The notes: generated from the sequence alone by a model not told the origin. Shown: positions 10,169 through 19,494, numbered from the stretch's first letter. The stretch is DNA of 64,000 nucleotides from Klebsiella spallanzanii (GCF_902158555.1 NZ_CABGGS010000034.1:186001-250000), one strand, 5' to 3'. Numbers and translations are program-made.

Positions 10169-11508
10169 AGCTCTGGCCCGCATCGTTGCAGTCGCGGCTG
10201 ATGGTGATGATTTTCCTCGCGCTGCTGCTGGCCAATGCCTTAACGCTGTCGCTATTGCTCTACGAGCGGATGAGCAGCGCCCGCAGCGTGATGCTGGGCA
10301 ACCTCGAATACGACGTCGCCACCAGCGTGGCGATCCTTAATCGTCTTCCCGCCGCCGAACGTCCGCAGTGGCTGGCGCGGCTGGCGCGTGGTAACTATCG
10401 CTATCAGCTTTCGGCGGGGCAAATCGGCAACTATCCCACCAGCTGGCGGGTACGTGATGCGGTGCGGACTTTGCAAGAAACGCTCAGCGGTACTTATCCG
10501 CTAAGCATTGTGGCAATCCCCGGTCCGCGCGAGCATATTCAGGCCCACGTCACCCTGCACGACGGCGCGCCGCTAACCATTGATTTGTGGCCGCGCCTGC
10601 CGGCGATCGCCCGTTGGCTACCCGTGGTACTGGCTGCGCAATTCTTGCTGTTGTTGTTTTGTGCCTGGTACGCCGTGCGTCAGGTGGTGCGTCCGATGGC
10701 CCGTTTCACCCGCGCCATTGACCATCTCGAACCGGCAATGAATGTGCCTGAAGTGATGGCGGAACAGGGGCCGGTTGAAGTTCGCCACGCGGCGCGGGCA
10801 TTTAACGCCATGCAGACGCGTATTCACGACCATTTACAGGAGCGGGCGCGGATCCTCGCGGCAATCTCTCACGATCTGCAAACGCCAATTACCCGTATGA
10901 AGCTGCGGGTCGAGATGGCGGAGCGGCCGGAACTACGCGACAAGCTTCTGGAGGACCTGGACAATATGACCCGTCTGGTCAGAGAGGGGATCGCTTTTGC
11001 CCGCTCCGCCCAGCCGCTGGAAGAGACGCGCCAGCGCCTCAACCTGAATGATTTTCTCGACACTATCGTCTGTGATTATGCTGATGTTGGCAAAGCGGTG
11101 CGCTTTATTCCCGGCGCTATCCAGCGACCGGTGCTGATTCAGCCGCAGGCGCTGCGGCGCATTATGAGCAATCTGATTGATAATGGGCTGAAATTTGGCG
11201 ATAGCGTCACCGTTATCCTCGAACATGCGCAAAACGGTGATATTACAATCAAGGTTGCCGATGAAGGGCCTGGGATCCCCGATGATCAACTGGAGGCGGT
11301 GCTGCAACCTTTTTATCGGCTGGAGAATTCGCGCAACCGCGATACCGGCGGCACCGGGCTGGGTCTGGCAATTGCCGCACAGCTAGCCAGCCAGATGGCG
11401 GGCAAGCTGACGCTGCGCAACCGCGCATCGGGCGGACTGGAAGTCATGGTACAGCTGTTTGCCGCCGCTTTGTATCCTTCTGTATCCCCGAGCGTGACAG
11501 ATAACTAA
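10165..11508 (+). CDS. EnvZ-type sensor histidine kinase
   Basis: 447-residue membrane sensor kinase, partner of the response regulator that it overlaps by 4 nt. There are membrane helices at about 12-32 and 152-171 with a periplasmic sensor of about 120 residues between them, then HAMP, a HisKA domain with His236 (AAISHDLQTPITRM) and a catalytic domain with the N box NLIDNGLKF, the G1 box DEGPGIPDD and the G2 box GTGLGLAI. The signal is unknown. The next gene, a thiol-redox membrane protein, is the nearest candidate target. Confidence 0.92.
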   Translation: MKLWPASLQSRLMVMIFLALLLANALTLSLLLYERMSSARSVMLGNLEYDVATSVAILNRLPAAERPQWLARLARGNYRYQLSAGQIGNYPTSWRVRDAVRTLQETLSGTYPLSIVAIPGPREHIQAHVTLHDGAPLTIDLWPRLPAIARWLPVVLAAQFLLLLFCAWYAVRQVVRPMARFTRAIDHLEPAMNVPEVMAEQGPVEVRHAARAFNAMQTRIHDHLQERARILAAISHDLQTPITRMKLRVEMAERPELRDKLLEDLDNMTRLVREGIAFARSAQPLEETRQRLNLNDFLDTIVCDYADVGKAVRFIPGAIQRPVLIQPQALRRIMSNLIDNGLKFGDSVTVILEHAQNGDITIKVADEGPGIPDDQLEAVLQPFYRLENSRNRDTGGTGLGLAIAAQLASQMAGKLTLRNRASGGLEVMVQLFAAALYPSVSPSVTDN

Positions 11509-11610
11509 GCTGACAAATTCCCGCTATTTCAGACACTTTAGCCATACATACGCCTGCTGTAATGGGTTGGCTGCCGCTTCAGGCAGCTAACTCATCTGAG
11601 GAGAGCGTGT

Positions 11611-12801
11611 ATGTCCATTCTGATTGCTTTTTTCGGCGGTATGCTGACGCTGCTGAGCCCCTGTACCTTGCCGGTTATCCCGTTAATTTTTGCCAGCGCG
11701 CGTGGTAAAAGAGCTCATCTGCTGCTGATGCTCAGCGGCATGGTGCTGATGTTTACCGCCGTTTCGCTGCTGGTGACGGTTGCCAGTAGTTGGGTGGTGA
11801 GCCTGACACTTACCGGACGCTGGCTGGCGCTGCTGTTTTTGGCGCTGGTCGGAGTGAGCTTGATATCCGCAAAGGCCGCGCAGCGCCTGACGGCTCCGGT
11901 GGTGGCGCTAGGTAATCGTATTAACGCGCGTAGCTATCAGCACGCTGGAGGGATGGGCGCGCTGTTGGCGGGGCTGGCAATTGGCCTGCTGTGGGCACCG
12001 TGCGCCGGGCCAGTACTGGGCGCGATCCTCAGCCTTGGATTTATTCAGGGCAGCTCGGTCACCAGCGGATTACTGCTGCTGTCTTACTGCAGCGGCAGCG
12101 CGCTGATGCTGGCACTGTTGTGGCTGTTCGGCTCCCGGCTGACTGCGCGTCTGCGTAAAAGTCTGGCTTTTAGCGAACGTCTGCGTCAGTTGGCGGGGGT
12201 GGCGATGCTGGTATCGGTGGTGCTGATAGCCAGCGGGGCGGACAGCTTTCTGCAAGGCGCAAACGGGCTGGCGCAACGGCTGGAGCAGCGTCTCAGCGCG
12301 GGTTTGCCGGGAGCGGAGCAAAAAACGGTTCTCCAGCCGGTTGTGGCGCCGCAGCCAACCAGCGAAATGCCTGCACTTGATGGCGGCAGCGCGTGGATTA
12401 ATAGCCAGCCGTTGAGCCACTCCGCCCTAAAAGGCAAAGTGGTGTTAATCGACTTCTGGACCCGGGATTGTATTAACTGCCAGCACACGTTGCCCTACGT
12501 GCGCGAGTGGGCGAATAAATACCGCGCTGCCGGGCTGGTGGTAGTGGGCGTACATACTCCGGAGTATCCGTGGGAGCGTTCGCTGCCCGCGCTGCGTGAA
12601 GCGGTCACAAAATGGCAGCTGACATACCCCATCGTGGCGGATAACGGTTACGCCATCTGGAACGCGTTTGGTAATCAATATTGGCCCGCGCATTATCTGT
12701 TCGATGCCAAAGGCAAGCTGCGCTATACCGCTTTTGGCGAAGGAGACTACGTCCAGCAGGAGAAGATGATCCAGCAGCTGTTACAAGAGGCGAGAGTCTG
12801 A
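11611..12801 (+). CDS. DipZ-type membrane thiol-redox protein (CcdA domain fused to thioredoxin domain)
   Basis: 396 residues. The N-terminal half (about 1-220) has six or so membrane helices of the CcdA/DsbD family with the redox cysteines in LLSPCTLPV (Cys18) and WAPCAGPV. The C-terminal half (from about 255) is a TlpA-like thioredoxin domain facing the periplasm with C287-I-N-C290. Such proteins pass electrons from cytoplasmic thioredoxin to periplasmic disulfides. It is 102 nt downstream of the sensor kinase gene, on the same strand; GAGG precedes the ATG. The usual DsbD alpha domain is absent, typical of DipZ-type fusions. Confidence 0.9.
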   Translation: MSILIAFFGGMLTLLSPCTLPVIPLIFASARGKRAHLLLMLSGMVLMFTAVSLLVTVASSWVVSLTLTGRWLALLFLALVGVSLISAKAAQRLTAPVVALGNRINARSYQHAGGMGALLAGLAIGLLWAPCAGPVLGAILSLGFIQGSSVTSGLLLLSYCSGSALMLALLWLFGSRLTARLRKSLAFSERLRQLAGVAMLVSVVLIASGADSFLQGANGLAQRLEQRLSAGLPGAEQKTVLQPVVAPQPTSEMPALDGGSAWINSQPLSHSALKGKVVLIDFWTRDCINCQHTLPYVREWANKYRAAGLVVVGVHTPEYPWERSLPALREAVTKWQLTYPIVADNGYAIWNAFGNQYWPAHYLFDAKGKLRYTAFGEGDYVQQEKMIQQLLQEARV

Positions 12802-12833
12802 GCTAGCGATTGCAGTTGCATTGCGGCTGTTTT

Positions 12834-12863
12834 CCCGGAGGCGGTGCTGCGCACCTGTCCGGG
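12834..12863. repeat. REP-like palindromic unit
   Basis: A GC-rich imperfect palindrome beginning CCCGGA and ending TCCGGG with GGTGC/GCACC inside, followed by CTACAGC, sits between convergent genes. This is the usual place and shape of enterobacterial REP units. A complementary GCCTCCGGGAG piece follows at 12879-12890. Confidence 0.5.
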
Positions 12864-12895
12864 CTACAGCTACACAGCTGCCTCCGGGAGCTTTA

Positions 12896-12908
12896 GTGAC
12901 AACGTCAC
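12896..12908. repeat. 13-bp palindromic element, copy 2
   Basis: GTGACAACGTCAC, the exact complement of the elements at 5307 and 19495. It is located between dipZ and ddc, just before the shared terminator. Confidence 0.6.
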
Positions 12909-12924
12909 TTATTTAAATGTAAAA

Positions 12925-12954
12925 AAAAGCCGATAAAGTGAATTATCGGCTTTT
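12925..12954. terminator. Bidirectional terminator between dipZ-type gene and ddc
   Basis: Perfect 8-bp stem GCCGATAA/TTATCGGC (12929-12936 and 12943-12950) with a 6-nt loop, flanked by A8 on one side and T4 on the other. It can end transcription from either of the two convergent genes. Confidence 0.85.
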
Positions 12955-12976
12955 CAGCGTTTATTGCGAAACTAGT

Positions 12977-14449
12977 TTACTGCGCCAGCAGTTCCTGAGC
13001 GGTGCGTTCTACCAGGCTCAGCAGTACCTTCACGTCATCTAAGGTGACGAGCGGGTTAAGCAGCGTCAGCTTCAGACAGGTTACGCCGTTGTGCTCGGTT
13101 ACCCCGACGTTGGCACGACCGGAGGCCAGCAGGGCATCACCAACGCGCTGGTTGAGCAGGGCGATGGCGGCATCGTCGCTGCCCGCCATCTGCTGCGGGC
13201 GCGAACGGAACAGCACGCTTGCCAGCTGCGGTTGCATCACCAGCTCCAGCGTCGGCTGAGTCTCGATGTAATCCGCCACGTTCAGCGCCATCGTCACGCC
13301 GTGATCGATGATTTCCGCGTACTGTTTCTGGCCCAACGCTTCAAGACCCATCCACAGCTTCAACGCATCGAAGCGGCGGGTGGTTTGCAGCGATTTGGAC
13401 ACCAGGTTCGGTACGCCATGCTCTTCATCGAACTCAGAGTTCAGATAGGCCGCCTGATAGCGCATCAGCTCATAATGGCGGGCTTCTTTTAGCAGAAAAG
13501 CACCGCAGCTGATGGTCTGGAAGAACTGTTTGTGGAAATCCAGAGTGATGGAATCCACTAATTCAATGCCATCCAGACGATCGCGATATTTCTCAGACAT
13601 CAGCAGCGCGCCGCCCCATGCCGCGTCAACGTGCAGCCAGATCTGGTGTTCTGCCGCCACTGCCGCGATTTCACGCAGCGGGTCTATCGCCCCCGCATCG
13701 GTGGTGCCTGCGGTGGCGACAATCGCCATAATCTGCTCGCCGTTAGCCTGGGCTTGCGCGATTTTCGCTTTCAGGTCCGCCACGTCCATCCGCGCGAACT
13801 CGTCGGTTTTCACCAGCGTCACGGAACGGTAGCCGAGGCCCATCAGCGCCATGTTCTTCTGTACCGAGAAGTGGGCATTTTCTGAACACAGCACTTTATA
13901 CTGGCGAATATCGCCCGGCAGACCATCCTGCTGAATGGAGTGGCCCTGGCGGGCAAAGAAGGCATCACGCGCCAGCATCAGGCCCATCATATTGCTCTGG
14001 GTGCCGCCGCTGGTGAATACGCCCGCATCGCCTGTGCCATAACCGACCTGAGCGCGCAGCCATTCAATCAGCTTGATCTCAATGATGGTCGCCGACGGGC
14101 TTTGATCCCAGGAGTCCATGCTCTGGTTGGTGGCGTTAATCAGCACTTCCGCCGCCTGGCTAATCACCAGGCTCGGGCAGTGCAGGTGCGCCACGCACTG
14201 TGGGTGATGTACCGACAGGCTGTCTTTCAGGAAGTACTCGATCGCACGTTCAATCGCCGCCTGGTTACCCAGACCCTGTTCGTTGAAATCAAGGTTGATG
14301 CGCTCACGCAGTTCGTCAACGCTTTTACCCTGATACATTTCAGGTTGCTGCAGCCACTGCGTTACCGCCTGGCTGGTCTGGGCGATAGCTTGCTGATAGG
14401 CGTCAATACTCTGCGCAGAACCAGCAAGAATCGGATTCAATTTGGACAT
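12977..14449 (-). CDS. ddc: L-2,4-diaminobutyrate decarboxylase
   Basis: PLP-dependent group II decarboxylase of 490 residues that converts L-2,4-diaminobutyrate to 1,3-diaminopropane and CO2. The PLP-binding Lys is in LDFHKQFFQTISCGAF, and HVDAAWGGA carries the conserved Asp that contacts the pyridine nitrogen. The specific name is supported by the adjacent diaminobutyrate transaminase, the known two-gene arrangement. I start at ATG 14449 (MSKLNPILA); an in-frame GTG at 14458 is closer to the GGAG site and would add three residues. The start lies 18 nt past the stop of dat, so the two form an operon. Confidence 0.9.
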   Translation of the reverse strand: MSKLNPILAGSAQSIDAYQQAIAQTSQAVTQWLQQPEMYQGKSVDELRERINLDFNEQGLGNQAAIERAIEYFLKDSLSVHHPQCVAHLHCPSLVISQAAEVLINATNQSMDSWDQSPSATIIEIKLIEWLRAQVGYGTGDAGVFTSGGTQSNMMGLMLARDAFFARQGHSIQQDGLPGDIRQYKVLCSENAHFSVQKNMALMGLGYRSVTLVKTDEFARMDVADLKAKIAQAQANGEQIMAIVATAGTTDAGAIDPLREIAAVAAEHQIWLHVDAAWGGALLMSEKYRDRLDGIELVDSITLDFHKQFFQTISCGAFLLKEARHYELMRYQAAYLNSEFDEEHGVPNLVSKSLQTTRRFDALKLWMGLEALGQKQYAEIIDHGVTMALNVADYIETQPTLELVMQPQLASVLFRSRPQQMAGSDDAAIALLNQRVGDALLASGRANVGVTEHNGVTCLKLTLLNPLVTLDDVKVLLSLVERTAQELLAQ

Positions 14450-14467
14450 TGCGGTCACTTACTCCAC

Positions 14468-15853
14468 TCAGACCGGTTTTACGCCGGCGGCCAGCAGGGC
14501 CTGTTCAAATTTGTCGAAGAAAATTTCCAGCTCAGCGTTGCTGATCAGCAGGGACGGCAGCAGGCGCAGTACGCAGCCGTGACGGCCACCGCGCTCGAGG
14601 ATCAGGCCCGCTTCGAAGCATTTCTTCTGCAGCAGCGCAGAAAGTTCGCCATCCGCCGGGTAGCTACCCATGTGGTCCGGCGCTTCGTTCGGTTTGACGA
14701 TCTCGATACCGATCATCAGGCCCAGGCCGCGAACGTGACCGATAACCGGATAACGTTTCTGCATTTCGGCCAGTTTACCTTTCAGCCACTCGCCCTGGGC
14801 GGCGACTTTATCGGCAATTTTGTTGTCTTTCAGGTGACGCAGGGTGGTCAGACCGGTAGCCATCGCCAGCTGGTTGCCGCGGAAGGTGCCAGTATGGTGA
14901 CCCGGTTCCCAGGCGTCGAACTGCTTCTTGATACCCAGAACGGCCATCGGCAGACCGCCGCCTACCGCTTTAGACATCACGATGATGTCCGGCTCAATGC
15001 CAGCGTGTTCGAAGGCGAAGAATTTACCGGTACGGGCAAAGCCAGCCTGAACTTCATCGATAATCAGCAGAATGCCGTGTTCCTGAGTCACTTTACGGAT
15101 GCGCTGCAGCCACTCCACCGGAGCCGGGTTCACGCCGCCTTCACCCTGAACGGCTTCGAGGATCACCGCCGCTGGTTTACGCACGCCGCTTTCGACGTCG
15201 TTAATCAGATTTTCGAAGTAGTAGGTCAGCGCCTTCACGCCTGCTTCACCGCCGATACCCAGCGGGCAGCGGTACAGGTGCGGGTAAGGCATAAACTGTA
15301 CTTCCGGCATCATGCCGTTAACCGCTGCTTTTGGCGACAGGTTGCCGGTCACGGACAGCGCGCCGTGGGTCATCCCGTGGTAGCCGCCGGAGAAGCTGAT
15401 GACGGAAGAACGGCCAGTGTATTTTTTCGCCAGCTTCAGCGCCGCTTCCACGGCATCAGCACCGGTCGGGCCGGTGAACTGCAGGCAGTATTCTTTACCT
15501 TCGCCCGGCAACAGGGAAAGCAGGTATTCACAGAAGCGATCTTTTAACGGAGTGGTCAGATCGAGAGTATGTAACGGCAAGCCGCTGGTAATGACACTTT
15601 GGATGCTCTGCAGCACATCAGGGTGGTTGTGGCCGAGTGCCAGAGTACCGGCGCCGGCAAGGCAGTCCAGGTACTGTTTGTTATCCGCATCGGTCAGCCA
15701 TACGCCTTCCGCTTTGGTTATCGCAAGGGGCAGCTTGCGCGGGTAGCTCCTGACATTCGATTCGAATTCAGCCTGACGGGCCAAAAAGGTATCGTTGTTT
15801 GCATCTAATAAGTCTGCGCCTAAAGTATCAATACGGACTTTATCCGTCATCAT
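14468..15853 (-). CDS. dat: Diaminobutyrate--2-oxoglutarate transaminase
   Basis: Class III PLP aminotransferase of 461 residues that makes L-2,4-diaminobutyrate from aspartate semialdehyde with glutamate as donor. Seen: [21 protein letters not shown] (phosphate-binding part), the [15 protein letters not shown] segment with the Asp that contacts the pyridine nitrogen, and the Schiff-base Lys in [13 protein letters not shown]. With ddc it forms the short pathway to 1,3-diaminopropane. Two consecutive ATG codons are possible starts; GGAG precedes both. Confidence 0.92.
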   Translation of the reverse strand: MMTDKVRIDTLGADLLDANNDTFLARQAEFESNVRSYPRKLPLAITKAEGVWLTDADNKQYLDCLAGAGTLALGHNHPDVLQSIQSVITSGLPLHTLDLTTPLKDRFCEYLLSLLPGEGKEYCLQFTGPTGADAVEAALKLAKKYTGRSSVISFSGGYHGMTHGALSVTGNLSPKAAVNGMMPEVQFMPYPHLYRCPLGIGGEAGVKALTYYFENLINDVESGVRKPAAVILEAVQGEGGVNPAPVEWLQRIRKVTQEHGILLIIDEVQAGFARTGKFFAFEHAGIEPDIIVMSKAVGGGLPMAVLGIKKQFDAWEPGHHTGTFRGNQLAMATGLTTLRHLKDNKIADKVAAQGEWLKGKLAEMQKRYPVIGHVRGLGLMIGIEIVKPNEAPDHMGSYPADGELSALLQKKCFEAGLILERGGRHGCVLRLLPSLLISNAELEIFFDKFEQALLAAGVKPV

Positions 15854-16159
15854 ATCACTCCCACAACCAGCGTTACGGTTGAACCCTGGTTGAATAAATT
15901 GGTGTAAGAAATTGAATCGTCATGCATAAAGCGGGCACAATATATGGCTTTTTAAATCTGCATTCAACGTTTTATTTATTGAGGTATTTTTACGTTATTT
16001 TTACATTGTAAAAAATGAACCTAACTCATTGATAGAAATGAAGTGTTTTAAAGGCCTAAAGACCTTTAAAATTGTAATTATTAGTGAAGGAATTTCTTAA
16101 TTTTTATTACCGCTTCGCTGATATTGCTGGCGGAACAATTCCGCCAGCAATAGCGTTAC
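15854..16159. other. Intergenic region upstream of dat, with a hairpin at the thiY end
   Basis: No gene is visible in these 306 nt. The AT-rich part next to dat should hold its promoter. At 16123-16151 a perfect 13-bp stem (ATTGCTGGCGGAA, 3-nt loop) lies 9 nt past the stop of the ABC operon that reads toward it. It has no T-run directly after it, so it may act as a 3-prime stabilising hairpin more than as a classic terminator. Confidence 0.6.
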
Positions 16160-17095
16160 TCAATGCAGTTCAACCGCATAATTTGTTAAAGGTGTGACTT
16201 TTTTCACCAACTTGTTGTTATATAAAAACTGTTCGTAAGCTTCATAACGTGACTTATCAAGGGCAGCAGGATTGGCGGCAAACAGAGGGATGGTTTTCAG
16301 CCATGCCTGCTTATTCAGTTCAGTGTTGAGCTCCGGATGCGCGGCAGCAAAGGCCTGCCAGGTTTCCTGCGGATGAGCGCGCAGGTAAGCGACGCCTTTT
16401 TGCAACGCGGTGAGGAAGCTCTTGATTTTGGGCGCGTTGGCTTCGTCGCGGTTAGCGACAATCACCAGCTCGTCATAGGCCGGTACGCCATAGTCCTCGA
16501 CGTTCATCACCACAGGATCTTTCCCCTGAAGCTTAATTTCCAGCGCTTCTATATTACGGTAACCGCCAATGACCGCATCAACCTGACCGGCCAGCAGGGC
16601 GCTGGTTAACTGGAAGTTCACATTGATAAGCTTAATGCTTTTGGGGTCGATCTGCGCGTGCTGCGCCATGGTTGCCAGCGTCGCCTGTTCAATACCGCTG
16701 ACCGAATAACCGACTTTTTTACCTTTCAGGTCAGCCGGAGTTTTGATGCTTTTATCCAGCGCGATCACCGTGTTCAGCGGCGAATTAATCAGCGTGCCAA
16801 CGCGCACCAACGGCAGCCCTTCATCGGCAAAAAAATGTACCTGCGGCTGGTAGGTGATCGCCAGGTCTGCCTGACGAGCGGCGACCAGTCGTGGCGGCAG
16901 CGCCGGGTCGGACGGGGGAACAATTTTGACATCCAGTCCCGCTTCTTTAAATGCGCCAATCTGCTCGGCGACCATGATCGGCGCATGATCGGGGTTAATA
17001 TACCAATCCAGCACGAGGGTCAGTTTCTCGTTGGCCAGCGCCTGAGCGCTGAGCAGCGCGGTGAAGGTGACTCCGGCGAGTATACATTTACGCAT
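16160..17095 (-). CDS. thiY: ABC transporter periplasmic binding protein, ThiY/NMT1 type (pyrimidine thiamin precursor)
   Basis: Exported 311-residue binding protein; signal peptide 1-21 (cleavage after ALA). The mature start KLTLVLDWYINPDHAPIMVAEQIGAF is the NMT1/THI5-like motif used to bind hydroxymethylpyrimidine-type compounds such as formylaminopyrimidine. It is the last gene of a tenA-ATPase-permease-binding protein operon under a TPP riboswitch, which fits salvage of the pyrimidine half of thiamin. The exact ligand is inferred from family and context. Confidence 0.87.
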   Translation of the reverse strand: MRKCILAGVTFTALLSAQALANEKLTLVLDWYINPDHAPIMVAEQIGAFKEAGLDVKIVPPSDPALPPRLVAARQADLAITYQPQVHFFADEGLPLVRVGTLINSPLNTVIALDKSIKTPADLKGKKVGYSVSGIEQATLATMAQHAQIDPKSIKLINVNFQLTSALLAGQVDAVIGGYRNIEALEIKLQGKDPVVMNVEDYGVPAYDELVIVANRDEANAPKIKSFLTALQKGVAYLRAHPQETWQAFAAAHPELNTELNKQAWLKTIPLFAANPAALDKSRYEAYEQFLYNNKLVKKVTPLTNYAVELH

Positions 17096-17114
17096 CGTTA
17101 TTCCTTATATGTTG

Positions 17115-17855
17115 TTATTCCGGCGTCCAGTTGATCAGCCGATGTAAAAAAGCATCCACCGCCAGCCACAGCAGGACGGTCAGCAGTACTAAAATAAACA
17201 GGGCGGCAAAGCAGATATCGGTTTGCAGGCGGGCGTTGGCGTTAAGCATGACGTAGCCCAGTCCTTCAGCTGAGCCGACCCATTCGCCGATAATTGCGCC
17301 GATGGGGGCCACGGCGGCGGCCATCCGCAGGCCTGAGCCGAGCGCCGGGAGCGCCGCCATCATCCGCACGTGGCGCAGCTGAGCGGCAAAAGATGCCCCC
17401 ATGGTGCGCGCCAGATCGAGATAGTCGTTATTGACCCGCCGCAGACCATCAAAAAACGCCGAGGTCACAGGGAAGAAAATCACCAGCACCGCCATCATCA
17501 CCTTGGCGCTCATCCCAAAGCCAAACCACAGTACCAGCAGCGGGGCGAGGGCAAAAACCGGGATCGCCTGGCTGGTCAGCACCAGCGGCATCAGCCAGCG
17601 CTGAAGGCGAGGCGAAACGATCATGCACAGCGCCAGAATCACGCCGAGCAGGACGCCGAGCGCGAGGCCGCTGAGTATTTCGCTCAATGTAATCAGAGTG
17701 TGCCAGCCCAGATATGCCCGGTTGACCCACAACGCGCTGGCTACTGCCGAAGGAGAAGGCAGCAGGAAAGCGGGAATGCCGCTGCGGCTCGCCAACCACC
17801 AGAGCAGCAGCAGGCCGCAGAACACCACGCAGCCACGAAACAGTTTCCCGCTCAT
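17115..17855 (-). CDS. thiX: ABC transporter permease, ThiX type
   Basis: 246-residue inner-membrane permease of the taurine/nitrate class with about six helices. The EAA loop (GASFAAQLRHVRMMAALPALGSGLRMAAAVAPIGAIIGE) contacts the ATPase. Its start overlaps the end of the ATPase gene by 4 nt and the binding-protein gene follows after 19 nt. Within this riboswitch-controlled operon it should carry the pyrimidine thiamin precursor. Confidence 0.88.
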   Translation of the reverse strand: MSGKLFRGCVVFCGLLLLWWLASRSGIPAFLLPSPSAVASALWVNRAYLGWHTLITLSEILSGLALGVLLGVILALCMIVSPRLQRWLMPLVLTSQAIPVFALAPLLVLWFGFGMSAKVMMAVLVIFFPVTSAFFDGLRRVNNDYLDLARTMGASFAAQLRHVRMMAALPALGSGLRMAAAVAPIGAIIGEWVGSAEGLGYVMLNANARLQTDICFAALFILVLLTVLLWLAVDAFLHRLINWTPE

Positions 17856-18580
17856 CCGTTAGCCTTTATTAGCTGTTGTAATAGTTCCGCCTGACTGGTT
17901 AACAGCTGCGGATCGTCCGGCGCGCGCGGCGGTACGCCGGATAGGTGATGCGTATCGTCAATCCCGCCGGGAGCATTCGAGAGCACCAGTAAGCGATGGC
18001 TTAGCCGACAGGCCTCCATCGGATCGTGGGTGATAAGGACCACGGTGCGGTTCACCAGCAGCTCGGCGGCCAGCGTCTGAATTTTCGTGCGGGTAATGGT
18101 ATCGAGCGCTGAAAAAGGCTCATCCATCAGCACGATGGGACGATCTTCATATAGCGTGCGTGCCAGCGCCGCCCGTTGACGCATGCCGCCGGAGAGGGAG
18201 GCGGGGCGATCGTTGGCGCAGTGTTCAAGGCCAACCTGCTGTAGAAGCGTTGCTACGCGCTGGCGGTCAACGCGCTCCCCGCGCAGACGTGCGCCGAGGG
18301 AGACATTGTCGCGCACGCTTAACCATGGATAGAGCAGATCTTTCTGACCCATCCACGCCAGCCGTTTGGCAATCGGCTGACCGTCGCTGGCGCGGACCTC
18401 GCCCGCAGTGGCTTTTGCCAGCCCGGCGATGATGCGCAGCAGGCTGGTTTTCCCGGCACCGCTGGCCCCCAGTAGCGAAACCCACTGACAGCCGGGGATA
18501 TCGAACGTCAGATTGTCGAAAATCTGCCGTGAGCCAAAGCGCAGGCTCAGACCGCGCACCTCAATACCAGGTGCAATCAC
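17852..18580 (-). CDS. thiZ: ABC transporter ATPase, ThiZ type
   Basis: 242-residue ATP-binding subunit: Walker A GASGAGKTS (about 34-42), signature LSGGMRQRAALARTL, Walker B IVLMDEPFSALD, switch His in LITHDPMEA. It couples ATP hydrolysis to the ThiX permease. It overlaps both its neighbours by 4 nt (tenA upstream, permease downstream), so all three are translated together. Confidence 0.9.
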   Translation of the reverse strand: MIAPGIEVRGLSLRFGSRQIFDNLTFDIPGCQWVSLLGASGAGKTSLLRIIAGLAKATAGEVRASDGQPIAKRLAWMGQKDLLYPWLSVRDNVSLGARLRGERVDRQRVATLLQQVGLEHCANDRPASLSGGMRQRAALARTLYEDRPIVLMDEPFSALDTITRTKIQTLAAELLVNRTVVLITHDPMEACRLSHRLLVLSNAPGGIDDTHHLSGVPPRAPDDPQLLTSQAELLQQLIKANG

Positions 18581-19272
18581 GCCGGGCGCTCCGTGACGGC
18601 ATTCAGCCCCATTTGCCAGAAGTTAGCTTCCAGCCGCGTGGCGGTGGTGAAAATAGTGCTGAGTTCAGCAAAACGCGCCTCGCCGCCGCGCTGTTGCCAG
18701 AGCGTTTCCAGCAGGCTAATAGCAGCATTGACGCCGTTCAGGTAGCCCTCATCGCCGTAGTTGCGGATCCAGGAAGCATAAGGGTTAGCGGTCAGATTTG
18801 TTGCCGGATCGTGCAGCAGACCAAGCCCAATTTCCGCATAACCCGCAACGCAGGGCATCAGCGCGGCCAGCAGATCGAGCGCGTCGCCGGAGTGGCCGAT
18901 ATCCAGCACGTAGCGGGTGTAATTGACGGTTTCCGCGGCTTCCGGTTCGGCGGCCATCGTCGCTTCATCCAGTCCCCATCCAGTGCAGTAGCCAACATGC
19001 AGCGGGAGTTCGTCGAGGATGGCGTTCATCGACGCGGCGGCGGTACGCATTTCCGGCAAAGTGCGCAGTTTGCTGACCAGCAACGCATAGCTGCGGGCAA
19101 AGTGGATCAGAAACAGGTAGTCCTGGGTCAGATAGCGGCGGAAAGCAGGTTCGGGCAGGGTGCCGTCGGCGAGCTGGCGCAGGAAGGGATGAGCGACGTA
19201 GTGTTGCCAGTCGGCACCGGCCTGCTGACGCAGACGACCGTAAAGACCTTGAGTAAACGCGGGAAGAATCAC
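18577..19272 (-). CDS. tenA: TenA-family thiaminase II (aminopyrimidine aminohydrolase)
   Basis: 231-residue all-helical TenA/THI-4 protein that hydrolyses the aminomethylpyrimidine from degraded thiamin to hydroxymethylpyrimidine for reuse. The region LMPCVAGYAEIGLGL carries the family Cys that acts as nucleophile, and HPFLRQLADGTLPEPAFRRYLTQDYLFL is the typical N-terminal block. The start is GTG 19272 with AGGAGG 4 nt before it. A TPP riboswitch lies about 80 nt upstream, so the whole operon is expected to be shut off by thiamin pyrophosphate. Confidence 0.92.
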   Translation of the reverse strand: MILPAFTQGLYGRLRQQAGADWQHYVAHPFLRQLADGTLPEPAFRRYLTQDYLFLIHFARSYALLVSKLRTLPEMRTAAASMNAILDELPLHVGYCTGWGLDEATMAAEPEAAETVNYTRYVLDIGHSGDALDLLAALMPCVAGYAEIGLGLLHDPATNLTANPYASWIRNYGDEGYLNGVNAAISLLETLWQQRGGEARFAELSTIFTTATRLEANFWQMGLNAVTERPA

Positions 19273-19351
19273 AGGACCTCCTGATTAAGGGGAGATCCGG
19301 GCGTGCTGAAGTGTGAACAGGCAATGGCGCAAAACTGGCGGAAATGCCAAC

Positions 19352-19434
19352 CCGTCCCTTCGCTGGCATGACCCAGATCAGGTTCAAAGGGTTCGGCTTA
19401 CGCCATCTCAGCCCTCACGGGACACCCCTCGGTT
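19352..19434 (-). promoter_or_regulatory. TPP riboswitch (THI element)
   Basis: Reading the minus strand, the conserved blocks are GGGGTGTCCC, GGCTGAGAT and ACCCTTTGAACCTGATCTGG followed by TCATGCCAGCGAAGGGA. These are the pyrimidine- and pyrophosphate-sensing parts of the thi-box in the right order. It lies between a good sigma-70-type promoter and the tenA start, so it should repress tenA-thiZXY when TPP is bound. Confidence 0.96.
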
Positions 19435-19442
19435 TGGCTCAT

Positions 19443-19471
19443 GTTATACGACATTCGCTTTTTGATTACAA
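19443..19471 (-). promoter_or_regulatory. Promoter of the tenA-thiZXY operon
   Basis: On the minus strand TTGTAA (19466-19471, 4/6 to the -35 consensus), a 17-nt spacer and TATAAC (19443-19448, 5/6 to the -10 consensus) place the start of transcription just before the riboswitch. Confidence 0.75.
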
Positions 19472-19494
19472 TGCCGCGATTTTGTTGGTTTTAT

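Noticed and set aside
13940-15547. A 535-codon plus-strand open frame across dat and ddc
   Set aside because: It is antisense to two well-supported genes, has the low-complexity His/Arg/Gln-rich look of a shadow frame, and no ribosome binding site.
18529-19284. A 251-codon plus-strand frame opposite tenA and the ATPase gene
   Set aside because: Antisense to clear TenA and ABC ATPase sequences; no family features in the translated frame.
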